Source: Apostichopus japonicus
Lineage: Eukaryota; Echinodermata; Holothuroidea; Aspidochirotida; Stichopodidae
Assembly: GCF_037975245.1 (NCBI RefSeq)
Contig: NC_092572.1
Location: 7,331,501 to 7,395,500 of the forward strand
Direction of reading: 5' to 3'
Length of the DNA: 64,000 nt
Below, in pieces: positions 22,991-34,400 of the stretch. The position numbers were made by a program, and so were the translations under genes. The notes beneath the pieces are model-generated. The model made no database searches. It had not been told where the DNA came from and saw nothing but the letters and a program-made list of their open reading frames with translations. Positions within the stretch are counted from its first letter, which is position 1, and each line of letters begins with the position of its first letter.

Positions 22991-25900
22991 TTTACCATAA
23001 TAGTCGTAGCCTTAGTAAAAACTTTGAAACCATCGTTGATTATCTCTCTTCGCTCAACCATGGTTTCACTCTTATAGGGTTGACTGAAAATTGGTTCAAA
23101 TACAATATATCTCCCCTCATCAAATTGATGCTAATAATTTAGTCGAGATTCATCGGCCAAGTAAAAAAGGAGGTGGAGGAGTTTATTTATTTATTAGTGA
23201 TCATTTCATGTTTGATCGTTGAGAGGATATTTCTGTATATAAAGACGATATACGGTTGTGTACCGCCCTTCCAATGGCATCTCGTTGCTACTTAATAATT
23301 ACCTTTATAATGCTCTAAGTAAGGTTTCGTCGGAAGTGAAGTATTGTTTCATAATGGGTGACTTTAATATTGATCTCTGTAAACCAAAATCTGTATATTT
23401 TCTTAATAGAGTATCTTCATGTGGTTTTGATCCAACCATAAATATGCCAACCAGAATTACAAACACTAGCATGTATTTAATTGAGAATATTTTTACTTAT
23501 GTAGACAGTATTGATAGGAATGTTATGGTTGAATCTGCTGGTATACAGATCATCTACCAATATATGCATTTCATTAACTGTACTTTCTATACTATATATT
23601 GTCACTTTATTACAACGTAATTTCCATTTTGCGTTCATAGCGCTTTTAAAATTTAAAATTTTTCACATTTTATATATATATTTTAAATTTTTAGAATTTG
23701 TTTCTTTCATTTTCGTTTTTCCATTTGCAGTTTTTACACAATTTATTGTCAGATTTTATATAACAAATTTCTACCCTTTTTATACCTTACATTATCCATA
23801 TATATATATTTGTATATCATGTTTGTATGTATTTTACAGAGAGGTTATCGCCCCCTCACAGGACGTGGTAATGACGTAAATACTGTAGTATTTTAATATG
23901 TAAAAAGACTAAGATTCCAGACTTCAGAGAGTGTAGTTCAGCCTGATACACGCCAGCAATACACTCCAAAGCTTATATTCTACAATCATATCTATGTCTG
24001 GAGATTCTCTTTATCTGTTGTTCATTGTACCTATTTAATAACGGAGCCCAAACCAGTTGAGCCGGAGCACCCCACGTAACACTAACTATCTTGGTGCTTA
24101 CATCAAGGAGGACACAGTTATAAGCGATCCAAAAAAAATTGTCCAAGGACGGCGGAACCGGGGGGCACAGGGGGCACGTGCCCCCACTTTTCCTCAGGTT
24201 AAAAATGAGCCCTTTTTTTACATAAAAATTGAGGTGTCCAAAGTTAGCAAGAGGCCAGGGAACCAGAAAGAACACTCGGGAAGGGCCGTTTTCGGCCATC
24301 TGAGGGGTTTGTAAAACCAAAAATGTTCTTGTACGCTCCGCGCCAACCGATGGTGGCGCTCCGCTGACATAGTCGTGCATACAACTTTGCAAATCCTGGC
24401 TACGCCCCTGACTTTTAGTGAATTTCGGTGGGTCAAACTCAAAGCTATTTCGAATGGAAAAAAATGTTAAGGTATTAACAAGAAAACTCTAATTCGGAAG
24501 ATTCCTACATTAGCAACTAGCATGATTTCACCTCATTTTGTCTCAAAAGAAAACTTGTTTTTTGTTTCCCAATTTGCACTTTGCACATTGGATATTGCAG
24601 TGCTAGTATGCATATTTTCCTTGAAGGTGGGGGCGTTGTGGAGTGATGTGTATACGCAAATAAGATAATACAATAAGAGTTATAAAGGGTACTAAATATA
24701 AGACTGCATCAGACCAATCGAATTTCTGCAAAGTGCCCTTGGCTGTCGGTGCCCCCCCCCCCCGATTAAAAGTGCTTCCGCCGCCCTTGATCTTGTACCT
24801 TCACTTGCGGACAAAATACCAAATTCTAATACTACTAGCAAAAAGTTTATTTAAATCAGCAAATGTAGATTCCGCATATACTTTCTCCAGTCAGCGTAAA
24901 TGAGCTTATAAAAGTGGTAAGTGAGCGTCTAAATCCTAAAAAAAAGTGCTGGTTATGATGGTTTTAGAGCAGCCATTGTTCGTTGTGTACTTCTTTTCAT
25001 CGCCGAGCCACTTACATTTACATTAATACTTCGTTTTTAGGGAAGTTTTGACTGATAAATTGAAAGTAGCTATGGTAATTCCTCTCTACAAACAAGGTTT
25101 AAGAATAAGTTAATTAAACATTGTCCCATATCTGTCCTACCCTGGCTGTTAAATATCTTAGAAAAACATATGTAAAAAAGTGTTTACTCGTTCATTCACA
25201 AACATAATAATGCTGTCAAGTTGTCAGTATAGCTTCCGTCCCGGCCGCTCTACAGAACTTGCTCCTTTATAGACACCATGGACAAACTCAACAAAGTTTC
25301 ATTTCAAAATAACTCCCATTGGGAATTTTCTCGACTTGTCAAAGCTTTTGACACCATTGATCATGAAATTCTCCTTATTAAGCTATCAAATTATGGCTTC
25401 AGAGGGGTCTCACATAGCTGGACTAGAAGCTATTTATCTAACAGAGAGCAATTCACCTTTTTTCAGGGCGTTTACTCTGAACTAAGTTAGGTAACATGTG
25501 GTGTTTCTAAAGGTTCCATTCTTGAACCCCTTATCTTCATCATGTATATAAATGACTTAAAGAATGTTTCACTGGTTTTGTTTGCTGACGACACAAATAT
25601 CTTCTTCAGTGAATCTAACTCACATCGCCTGGAGGTGCTGGTGTGTCGTGAAATTAAGCTATATTTTGATTGGTTTGCTGTTAATAAACTCTCACAATAA
25701 CTCTCAATTAAAGCAAGTTATATGGTCTTCAATGACCTAACCAACCTGGGTAGTTTTCAGATTAACATTTCCATTGATGGTAAATCTTTGCATTATACTG
25801 ATAATGTAAAATTCCTCGGTGTCTATATTGATTATATTCTATGGTGGAGTGATTATATATGTAATGTTGCATCTCAGATTGCTAAAGTCGTTGGTATACT

Positions 25901-26030
25901 AGGAAGGCTGAAGAACGTGCTCCCTAGAAATGATCTTCGTAATCTTACTTTAATCTACCCTCTCCTTAGCTACCGTACGGTTATTTGATCTAGTGCTAGT
26001 CGTTCTCAACTGAACAGGCTAAATGTTGAT
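22991..26030 (+). pseudogene. Degenerate non-LTR retrotransposon, split by an hAT-like insertion
   Basis: Endonuclease pieces: NSRSLSKNFETIVDYL, LIGLTENWF (about 22997-23100), GGGGVYLFI, YRPSN, MGDFNIDL (about 23352), then a frame break. After the inserted element (24144-24789) reverse transcriptase pieces follow: SAGYDGF, VKAFDTIDHEIL (about 25340), SRSYLSNREQF-like, CGVSKGSILEPL, LFADDTNIFFS (about 25585) and a C-terminal segment to about 25990. Many stops and shifts make it inactive. It is of the same broad group as the element at 12190-15175 but much older. Confidence 0.75.
24144..24789 (-). mobile_element. hAT-like MITE, CAAGGGCGGCGGAA termini, copy 1
   Basis: The termini CAAGGACGGCGGAA (24144) and TTCCGCCGCCCTTG (ending 24789) are inverted. 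It is 646 bp. In reverse orientation it matches 44433-45086 along its length, including the C tract near 24753, ACGCCCCTGAC at 24404 and the core module at 24277-24372. It sits inside a dead retrotransposon. The target duplication has decayed. No transposase. Confidence 0.8.
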
Positions 26031-26039
26031 TGATCGAAA

Positions 26040-26540
26040 CTGGTTACCAGTCTGCAAAGGACTGAATTCAAGTCACTAGTCATCACATACAATATTATAA
26101 ATGGCACCACTTCTCACTATCTCAGCACTCTGGTCAGTCGTACGTCTCTTCCCGGCCTTTGTAGATTGCCAATCGTACCCTACAGAGGAACAGGCAGTTT
26201 GTGGAAATCCAGCTGGGGCTTGGCAGCTTCTTTTGCTTACTTTGCACCTGATCTCTGGAAAGCACTCCCAAATGACATTAGGACATCATTATCATTAATT
26301 GTTTTTAAATCATTTCTGAAGATGAAACTTTTACAGAAACGTTTAGAAATTAAAACTTCGTGCATTATAACACTCTTGTCATGTTGTTTTGATAATTTTT
26401 TAGTCATTTGTATACTTTTAAGCGAAGGTTCTCTCGCTTTCTGCTTCATTTGTTCGCTGTATCAATTGTGTGGTTTGTTGTGAAGTGATTTGAGACCATA
26501 GTTTGATGTAAGACGAGAATAAAATTATTATTATGAAATG
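26040..26540 (+). pseudogene. 3' end of a CR1-like retrotransposon
   Basis: The C-terminal part of a reverse transcriptase: YLSTLVSRTSLPGLCRL, VPYRGTGSLWKSSWG, APDLWKALPNDIR, then a 3' UTR ending GAATAAAATTATTATTATG. It matches 52180-52740 and marks the left edge of the second homologous block shared by the two halves of the window. Confidence 0.7.
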
Positions 26541-28403
26541 AAAATAGTTAAAATAAATTGGTTGATTTGTATATAAAATGATAGACATGTTTGTTATATA
26601 AAAACACTGGCAATTGACCTCACCAAAAACAAACATGTCAGATTTGGAGTTAATCGGACAAAGCGACAAACGTGCATTTTTAGTAAGTTGCTGCACGTTG
26701 TTACTTGTACGGAAGATGACGTGGGTATGATTATTTCACATGCAAAGTGTATGGATTCGCGCAACGTGCCCCGTATCAGCTGGTAAACAATGAAGCCAGA
26801 AAACAACATACTACATTATATTTATAATATGGACGCTTTCTTTCCACGTTCTATAATTTCATTTTTCGAAAAAAAAGCTCATAAATATATGCAAATTCTT
26901 TAAATAATTTACTTTTTCTCTAAAGTTTAAACAGAAACTTAAAAATATACGTTGCAGAAAATACAAGTACCTAGTGCATGCACAATTAAAATTTGAAGAT
27001 GCCGCTTGTATGTAAATTAGGCACATGGCTCATCCTACCATGCAAACAAACAACTAAAATCATGCCCGTCGAGCCACGCCAGATAACATATCGTAAATCA
27101 AATTTAAGAAATTAAAATGTAGATCTGCTGTATTAACGACTTCAAAGTAATAGATTTAACTTTGCAAAATAATTGCATAATTCATTTCTGTGTTCTTCAA
27201 ATAGCGAACATACACTCTTTTACTAATGAAGCTATCCATGTATTTCTGTTGAACATTGAATACTTCTTTACTTTATCGTACTTTTTGTTTATACACTTTC
27301 TTATTTATATGGAATTCTTTCTTTTTGATGAAATGAAAGCAATGATTTGTTTATGAAGTCAAGGCTCTTGGTGCCTCATCATAAGTCATTATTGATGTAC
27401 GTGAACGAAATATGTGTTTTGAAAGAGATCCATTATTATTTTAGCTGGCTACACCGTGGACTTACGTGTTGGCGGGGTAGTTGAACTGATTGAAACTTTA
27501 TGCAAACAAAAATATATACAATACTGACAGCGAATTTTACAACAAAATTCCAGCCAAAAGTGACGACCTAGTCCTTTCGGGTGCCCATGATTACCTTACG
27601 TAGTGGGCTCAACTGCTGTCTATGCAATGTAAGTACATATTACATACAATCAGCTAAACACAAATGTGACGAAGTACAATCAAGAAAAATAAGAAGGAAG
27701 AAAACTAAAGCAAGCAAAAATAAGAAGCTTTTGCCCAGTCTCCCAAAAAGGGTCTTTTATGTCTGGATCAGATAACATTGAAATTGTTAAGCATTTTATA
27801 TGTTTTTTTTCTTGTATAATGCATACGTTTTATTTTCTGAAATCGTTGTTAAATAGTTAATTGAACACATTTTTACATAATTTGCTTCTACATAGAGTGA
27901 AAATTAAACTTTATTTATGCAATTATCGTCCTAATTTGACATGTGTGCTAAGAAGGTCATAGGACAAGACGGGTTATTAATTATTGAGAACGTCTCTTTG
28001 TTTTATATTTCTATAGGTTACAGGTTCCACTTTCACTTATTTGTTGAATGTATTTCCAGTTACGCACCATCTTTAAGCTAATCCATGCTTTCTATAACCT
28101 ATAACACTGTTAGAAAAAAAACTTTTACGTTGCCGTTAGTTGTTCAGAATTTTGATGTTACAACTTTCACATTTATTGTGGCTATTCAAAGTAGGCATGC
28201 AAACAGAAACAAAACGTTATGAATACCATTATTTAAGATTTAAATAACTATTGGTTTATATCTTGTTTAATGCTTTCATACAGGAAGAACGGACTATGTT
28301 ATAAGGGAGACGACTCAATCATTTAAACTGACGACCTGAAGACAGACGTGTTGAGCTGCGCTAAGTCGCTACCTATTAAATCAAGCAGTCACCTTTCGAA
28401 ATA
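26541..28403 (+). other. Intergenic region upstream of gene B
   Basis: Matches 52741-54207 discontinuously, for example TTTGGAGTTAATCGGACAAAG near 26643 and TTTGAAGTTAATCGGACGAAG near 52861. No gene is seen. Frames such as 27162-27356 are AT-rich chance frames. Confidence 0.5.
27860..28403 (+). promoter_or_regulatory. Putative promoter / 5' UTR region of gene B
   Basis: The sequence just upstream of the start codon is preserved in the duplicate (53660-54207), including TTGGTTTATATCTTGTTTA, CATACAGGA, GAACGGA.TATGTTATAA and GACGTGTTGAG. Transcription start and factor sites cannot be fixed by eye. CATACAGG could also be an acceptor of a 5' UTR exon. Confidence 0.3.
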
Positions 28404-28458
28404 ATGGAACAGCAATATGTAACAACTCTTCAGCTTTTGTTACTATTTGTAATAACCG
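28404..28458 (+). CDS. Gene B exon 1, signal peptide
   Basis: ATG at 28404; [18 protein letters not shown] is a typical secretion signal. It ends in phase 1 before GTATGT. The start is supported by the identical layout in the duplicate at 54208. Confidence 0.85.
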
Positions 28459-31400
28459 GTATGTACTAACTTCTGGATACTATGTTGATAATCTCTTCTA
28501 CTATTTTCTATTTGCATGTATTCAAGACAAAAGAGTTAATTGTATTTCTTTTACATTATTTATTGAAGGATATCTGTCTTTGTGCGATGCGAGTTGTGAA
28601 AACTACAACCAAATGGAAGGTGAAGACATCTACCTGGAATGTGAAGTTAGCAGAATAAACGTTAGCATTTGGAAAAAAGACAACAAAACCTTACTTGTTG
28701 GCGAAAAAATCTACCGAAACATCCCAGGGTTAGAAGTATGGAAAAATTATACTCTACAACTGACGGGGGTAACTTTTACAAATGAAGGATATTATGAATG
28801 TATGGAGGATCGCAACGTGATAAAGTCGTACTGCGTTTCCATATACAGTAAGCAAATTTACATAAATCAGTAATGCTTTAGATAGAACGTAACAACTGTG
28901 TTAGTTAGATACGTTGGTTGTAAATAAAGTTTAACTTAACGTAACGAAGAGCAACAACATATTGACTTACGAAAGCAATGTAATTTTTCAAACGAACTCA
29001 AATGAAATATTTCCATCGAGAGAATGAAGTTATTAGTTCAGGTGACTCAATATTGATTTGAAACAACTTATTGGGATGGTACTTTGATGTTACTGTGCGC
29101 AGTTAAATGTTTTCGCCCTCTTAGAAAGTACTTTTGTTCGATTTCAAGTGTAAGAGTAGGTGTACTTATAGTGGGGTGATGTGCATTGCATCTTAGTACC
29201 AAAACCGATAACGTAATATGCAATAAAGGATAGCTAATTCATTAATATTATTTACACACACACCCACACACACATAAATATAACCCTTCGAACAGAGGTC
29301 AGGTGCACGATAACCTACGTTATACTAAACAACTTAGGAAGATAACTGGGACTTCCAGGAAAAGAATTGCAACATTACTTCGAGTTTAAATAATTAATAC
29401 AGCGTAACGAATGCATTTCCAAAGTGAATTACTATGCAAGTTAGATTACAATATCATATCAAATATTATCACACACCACTGCAGTTGGATAATCTACAGA
29501 TATTCCGACCAGTTAGCGCAATATTTGCATTATAACGTTCATCAGTTTGTCAGTGTAGAACAACTTGTGTACTGAAGTCTTTGTTTTACCCCCAGAGATG
29601 CAAACGGTTGTCATTTTGATGAATGGTAAAATTGTGGAGACACCAATTTATGCGAGTTCGAAACAAACTATCACCTTACAGTGCGTAGCCTACGGATGTC
29701 GACCAAGGGTAAACCTTGTATGGAAATTGAACTTGGTAGAAATCAACGAAGAAAGTGCTAACGTAGTAGTTTCTCATAATGCAAGTGAGCGAGGGAATGA
29801 CACATATGACATTTTCAGTACTTTTAGATTTTTGGTAGAAGACGATGTTTCAAACATAACTTGCTTCATAAGTGAGGAGATCTTCAACAAGAGAGGATAC
29901 TCTTTGTCGGTAATTGAAGTACGTAAGTATCGGTTTCCACCATTTATTGGTAACTCAAGAGGCTTACAACTGTTCAATATTACTTACATTTTTTAATGCT
30001 ATTACTGGATGTATTTTAACTACGAGAAACATCGTTGCATTTTTTGACAAGTATTTTTTCTTTATACTAATCTTTATTATTGAGAAGCAGTGTGTTTTTT
30101 TGCTGACACATGCATTCATGTTTACGGTATTAATGTATTCGTTGCCACTTATATATAATACAAAATACATTAAGGCAACTTTTAGCTATTCACAAAAATG
30201 TTCCTTAATTGATTTTATTTGGGACTAGTTAAGCATTTTTCATTTTACGTCATCAATTGTTTTTGTCTTCAATAGATGGTCGACATCATCGCATTCTTGT
30301 CGGTGGACTCATAGTCACACTTTTTATCTGCGGAATGATCATGTTTGTTCTGCGCCAATTATGTAAAGGTGAGATTGTTATATTATCTGTATATGCTGAC
30401 AGAGTGCCGTTCCAATTGACTTTCAATAAAACGAAGCCTGCCACTGAAATGATACACTACATATTAAGTGTTGAAGTAGAATTCTTCTTCTTCTTCTTCT
30501 CACGATCGATTATTGTACCCAACAGACGAATAATAATATTATAAAAACTTTTTATTATACAAAGTATCACATCAAGATATCTCATTCATTATAATGCAAC
30601 TAGAATATTAACCCCCCCCCCCCCCAGCTTATAACAACTTAACGCGAGTTCATGTACTCATTGAATGCAGATATTGAAAACAAGCTAAATTATGGCAGTT
30701 CCAATCTGTATGCAAATATGAACATGTATATCGCTCTTATTGATAGATTGGCCATACATTACATTAGTAGTTATATTGAGGTCATCTATACAATAGGCAG
30801 TGACAGTTATTTTACTTGTTTCGACTACTTCAGGAACGCAAAGAGAACTGCTGGTAAACATGAGGTACGTTGATTATTCAATTCATGCTGAGTCTAGACT
30901 ACTATAGTAAACCAAAGCAGAAATATTTTCATTATCGAATTAGACAAGGATTTGACAAATTAAGACGGAATATTTTACAGCAAAACAAACAAGAAAAACC
31001 AAAACCAAAATCAGAAAACAAAATATAAAAAACAGCAATACATTAAAATGTCGTCCTATTACAAATATCCTATTTTTGGTTAATTAATATGATTGAATCA
31101 AGTAAAATGAAAATAGCAACTGATATTGAGATGTTCTCTCTTTGTTTTATTCACTGTTCTAAGAGGAAAACGAGGTGCAAACTTTGAGCCAACTATTATC
31201 TTACGTATCATTACAAAATATGGTAGCATACAGACACATGGTCGAATAAGTTTTATTTGTCTCATTTATCTGAAGTGAAATAGTGAGAATCCGATCCACG
31301 GAAGCTAGTTTAGAAATGAGGGAACCACAGCACGAAGACTTTGAAAACCACAGCAATCACGGTAAATGTATTTCTTTTCATCACTGTTCCCATGTGAAAA

Positions 31401-34400
31401 CACGCTTAAAATCATCCTTTTTGTCATCTGCATACATTTATCATCCTAGTTTCTATAAAACAATGATTTTTTTGTACATTCTGTATTATCTCGTATTTCA
31501 GAGGAGAATTTACTTGTCCAAAGGAGAAACCAGTTATTTGAATGGAACAAAGCTAAAACAATGGTATTACTGCCGTCAAAAGGAAACTTGATGCAGTATT
31601 GGTTAGCCGAGTACGAATTCCCGGAACATCGTAAAGTTATCGCCAGATGTGTCTCTGGTAGCTTCCAATACTTTTAGATATTTCAACAGCTTATTAAAGA
31701 GAGTTGCTTTGTAATTCTATCTTCTACATCTTTGACTGCTACATTTCCAGACTATGGTTAAGCGCCTTTCTAACGTAAAGTAATTCTCAAAAATAACGTT
31801 TATCGCCCATTATGAGCTGTGGCTACTATAAAAAGGATTAACAAGATTATTAATGTTATACTGTTGAAATGTTATTCTCGAAGAAGAAGCAATTATTGAA
31901 GCTATCTTGAGCTTTGCATTCGATGATTTTAAATATGCAATAATATTGTAAAAAATTAGAGAACTCAAGGTTACATCAGTTTTGTAGTAACTCCGCTCAA
32001 AGCAGCTTCAAGTACTGACGCATCGTATCAATCGTTGTTTTTCAGACAAAGCCTTACTGGAAGATGCCTATCACTTTATGGATTTAGCAAGTCAACTTGA
32101 CACGTCTATTACCCATGAACACCTGGTGAAACTCCTTGGCGTATCTATTAATGAAAGTAAGTTAATATTTGCTTAGTATCATTTATTTTAACAGTTTTAC
32201 GAGTAGGAATATTGCTTTACATTAATAATCCACTTCGGCGACAATGCTACTTGACAATAGGTATAATTTAATTCCAAATTAAAACCACCAAGATGAATGC
32301 GTACATTTGATAAAGTTAGCCTTTAATACAGTATTGCTTTCAATTTTGTATCTTTACACAATTTGCATCTTCATCATTTCAATAATTACTTTCCAATAAC
32401 ACCTTTCAACATTTTTCATTCTTCCTTTTACGCAGTACGATCTTACACTTACCATGAATATGTTACAGGTGGTACACTGCGAAATTACCTTCTTAGTATG
32501 TTTGCAAGTGACGAATTGGCAAGCGGTCCACATGGATTCCAAACTAGCAATGCTATAACGCTCTGTATGATATCTAGAGACCTGTCAAGTGCTCTCATCT
32601 ACCTTCACAAAAGAGGGGTAAGAAAATTGTGATAATTGTGATAAAGGCCAATATGAAACAATGTGAAGTTCACGTGACATTGTCTATCTGCAATGTATCA
32701 ATTTCATTTAGAAACCATGCGGTTTCTTAATATGTCGTTGCAAGTTATATGTCATCAAAATCAAACGAATAAAAGGAGAAGAACTTGTTACAATGGACTA
32801 TTCTCAGTAAATAAAGATGAATTATACATCGGCATGTCAGTCTCTTTAATACATGGACAATCCCTGGACGATGACGCTTCCCCTTTTGAATTACTGTAAG
32901 GAGGGATTCTTAACTCACGTTGCGAAGAATCTAAAATCTTGCAAAATATTTCCTTTTTTAAAAGAAAGGTGACGCTTTCTGTGTTCGTAAGTTTTATTTT
33001 CACGGCCCTCTTCCAATGGTTATTTGGTTTTAAATTAATGAAAAGATAAGTTCATGGATAAAGCAGAGTTTAATATCAAGTACCACATAATTATTGGGGT
33101 GACATATATCACAGCAGCATATTTCATAAACATCATATTAAATTGATTAGTAATTTAAACCTTCTTTGTCTGTGAGAATATATTTCTTCACTCATTTGTT
33201 CTACTCTAAAGAAAGCATCGTCCATATAATGTTGGGTAGCTTTTTTTTTTAAATTTACACCTTGAATTCAATTCTCGTGTTATATTTGACAGTACGTTCA
33301 TCCAGGAATATCTGCAAGGAAAGTGTTATTAACCGATCAAGGAGTCAGCAAACTGTATGATTTTTTACCTGTACAATTAGCAAAAGTGAGAGTCGAGTCA
33401 TTGTTGAAAAAGGTAAGTATACTTTCACTGACATTGCATGTTCGCACGACCCTATATCAAATCAATGCCACATATAGCCTTTCTGGAAAAACAGATGTGT
33501 TATTTAAACAACGTTATCAATTCATAGCATACAAGTTAAATAGGTCATTTCCCTGTTTTAAAGTCAAGTTTTATATTGAATAAATAACAGAATAGGGACA
33601 ACTGGATTTCTGTATTCTTCACAATATTATGAAACAATTTATCACAACATACCCAAGCAAACAAAAACACAAAATGATAAATAGTTGTTTATCATTAACA
33701 AATTAGTTGATATTGCTACCGTTGAATTTTACACAAAGGATGACCCTCCCTTGCCGTGGATGGCCCCCGAAGTTTTGTTTTTAGACCAGTACTGCATGTC
33801 GTCGGATGTTTGGTCATTTGCGGTGCTGCTTTGGGAACTTTACAGTTTTGGTAAGTAATTAATTTATTTTGAGCTTTAAGAGAGTAGGGTAGTATATGTC
33901 ATAAGTACAAACGTACATGTTTGTCAATAAATCATACCCACCTTGTCATTATCTGATATAAGATGATTTAAAGTAAAGCGTGCAACTCAACTAGTAACAT
34001 GCAATTATCAACAGCATGTGGGACAGTTTGTTCTAAATTTATAAAGAGACACGTCTTTTGAAAACTATTTATCATCTATTGGCTTACAGAATATTACGAT
34101 ATAATTACCCCCAAAAAATGACCAAATGTGTGGTATATAGACCAAATCTAAATACTCGTTATTATTATAAGACAGAATTTTATCAGACTAAACTATGCAT
34201 CTTGTGTGTTGAAAACAAAATGCAAGACTGTAAATTGATCGGTAAAAGTAACGTTAGTAATGATTGGATATTGTTTCCCTCTAGGTGCAACTCCGTACAA
34301 AGAAATGACATCAGACGAAGTAGAACGATGTATCAGGCAATGTAAATACCTTGATTGTCCCATCTCATGTCCTGGTTCCGTGTAAGTGAAACAATAAACT

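Larger units (their letters stand above)
26040..34022 (+). repeat. Segmental duplication block 2, left copy
   Basis: Matches 52180-64000 in the same order and orientation: CR1-like 3' end, upstream region, all exons of gene B through exon 11 and the following intron. The match reaches the end of the window, so its true right end is not seen. Confidence 0.85.

Noticed and set aside
30637-30945. Frames in introns of both receptor copies (30652-30873, 60637-60945)
   Set aside because: They overlap the micro-exon in a different frame and are similar only because the introns are duplicated.
31276-31291. Alternative acceptor ATAG at 31283 for the juxtamembrane exon
   Set aside because: It would break the phase with the micro-exon; the acceptor at 31275 keeps the frame.
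33700-33738. Acceptor TTAG near 33710 for exon 11
   Set aside because: It gives phase 1 while exon 10 ends in phase 0; CACAAAG at 33738 fits.
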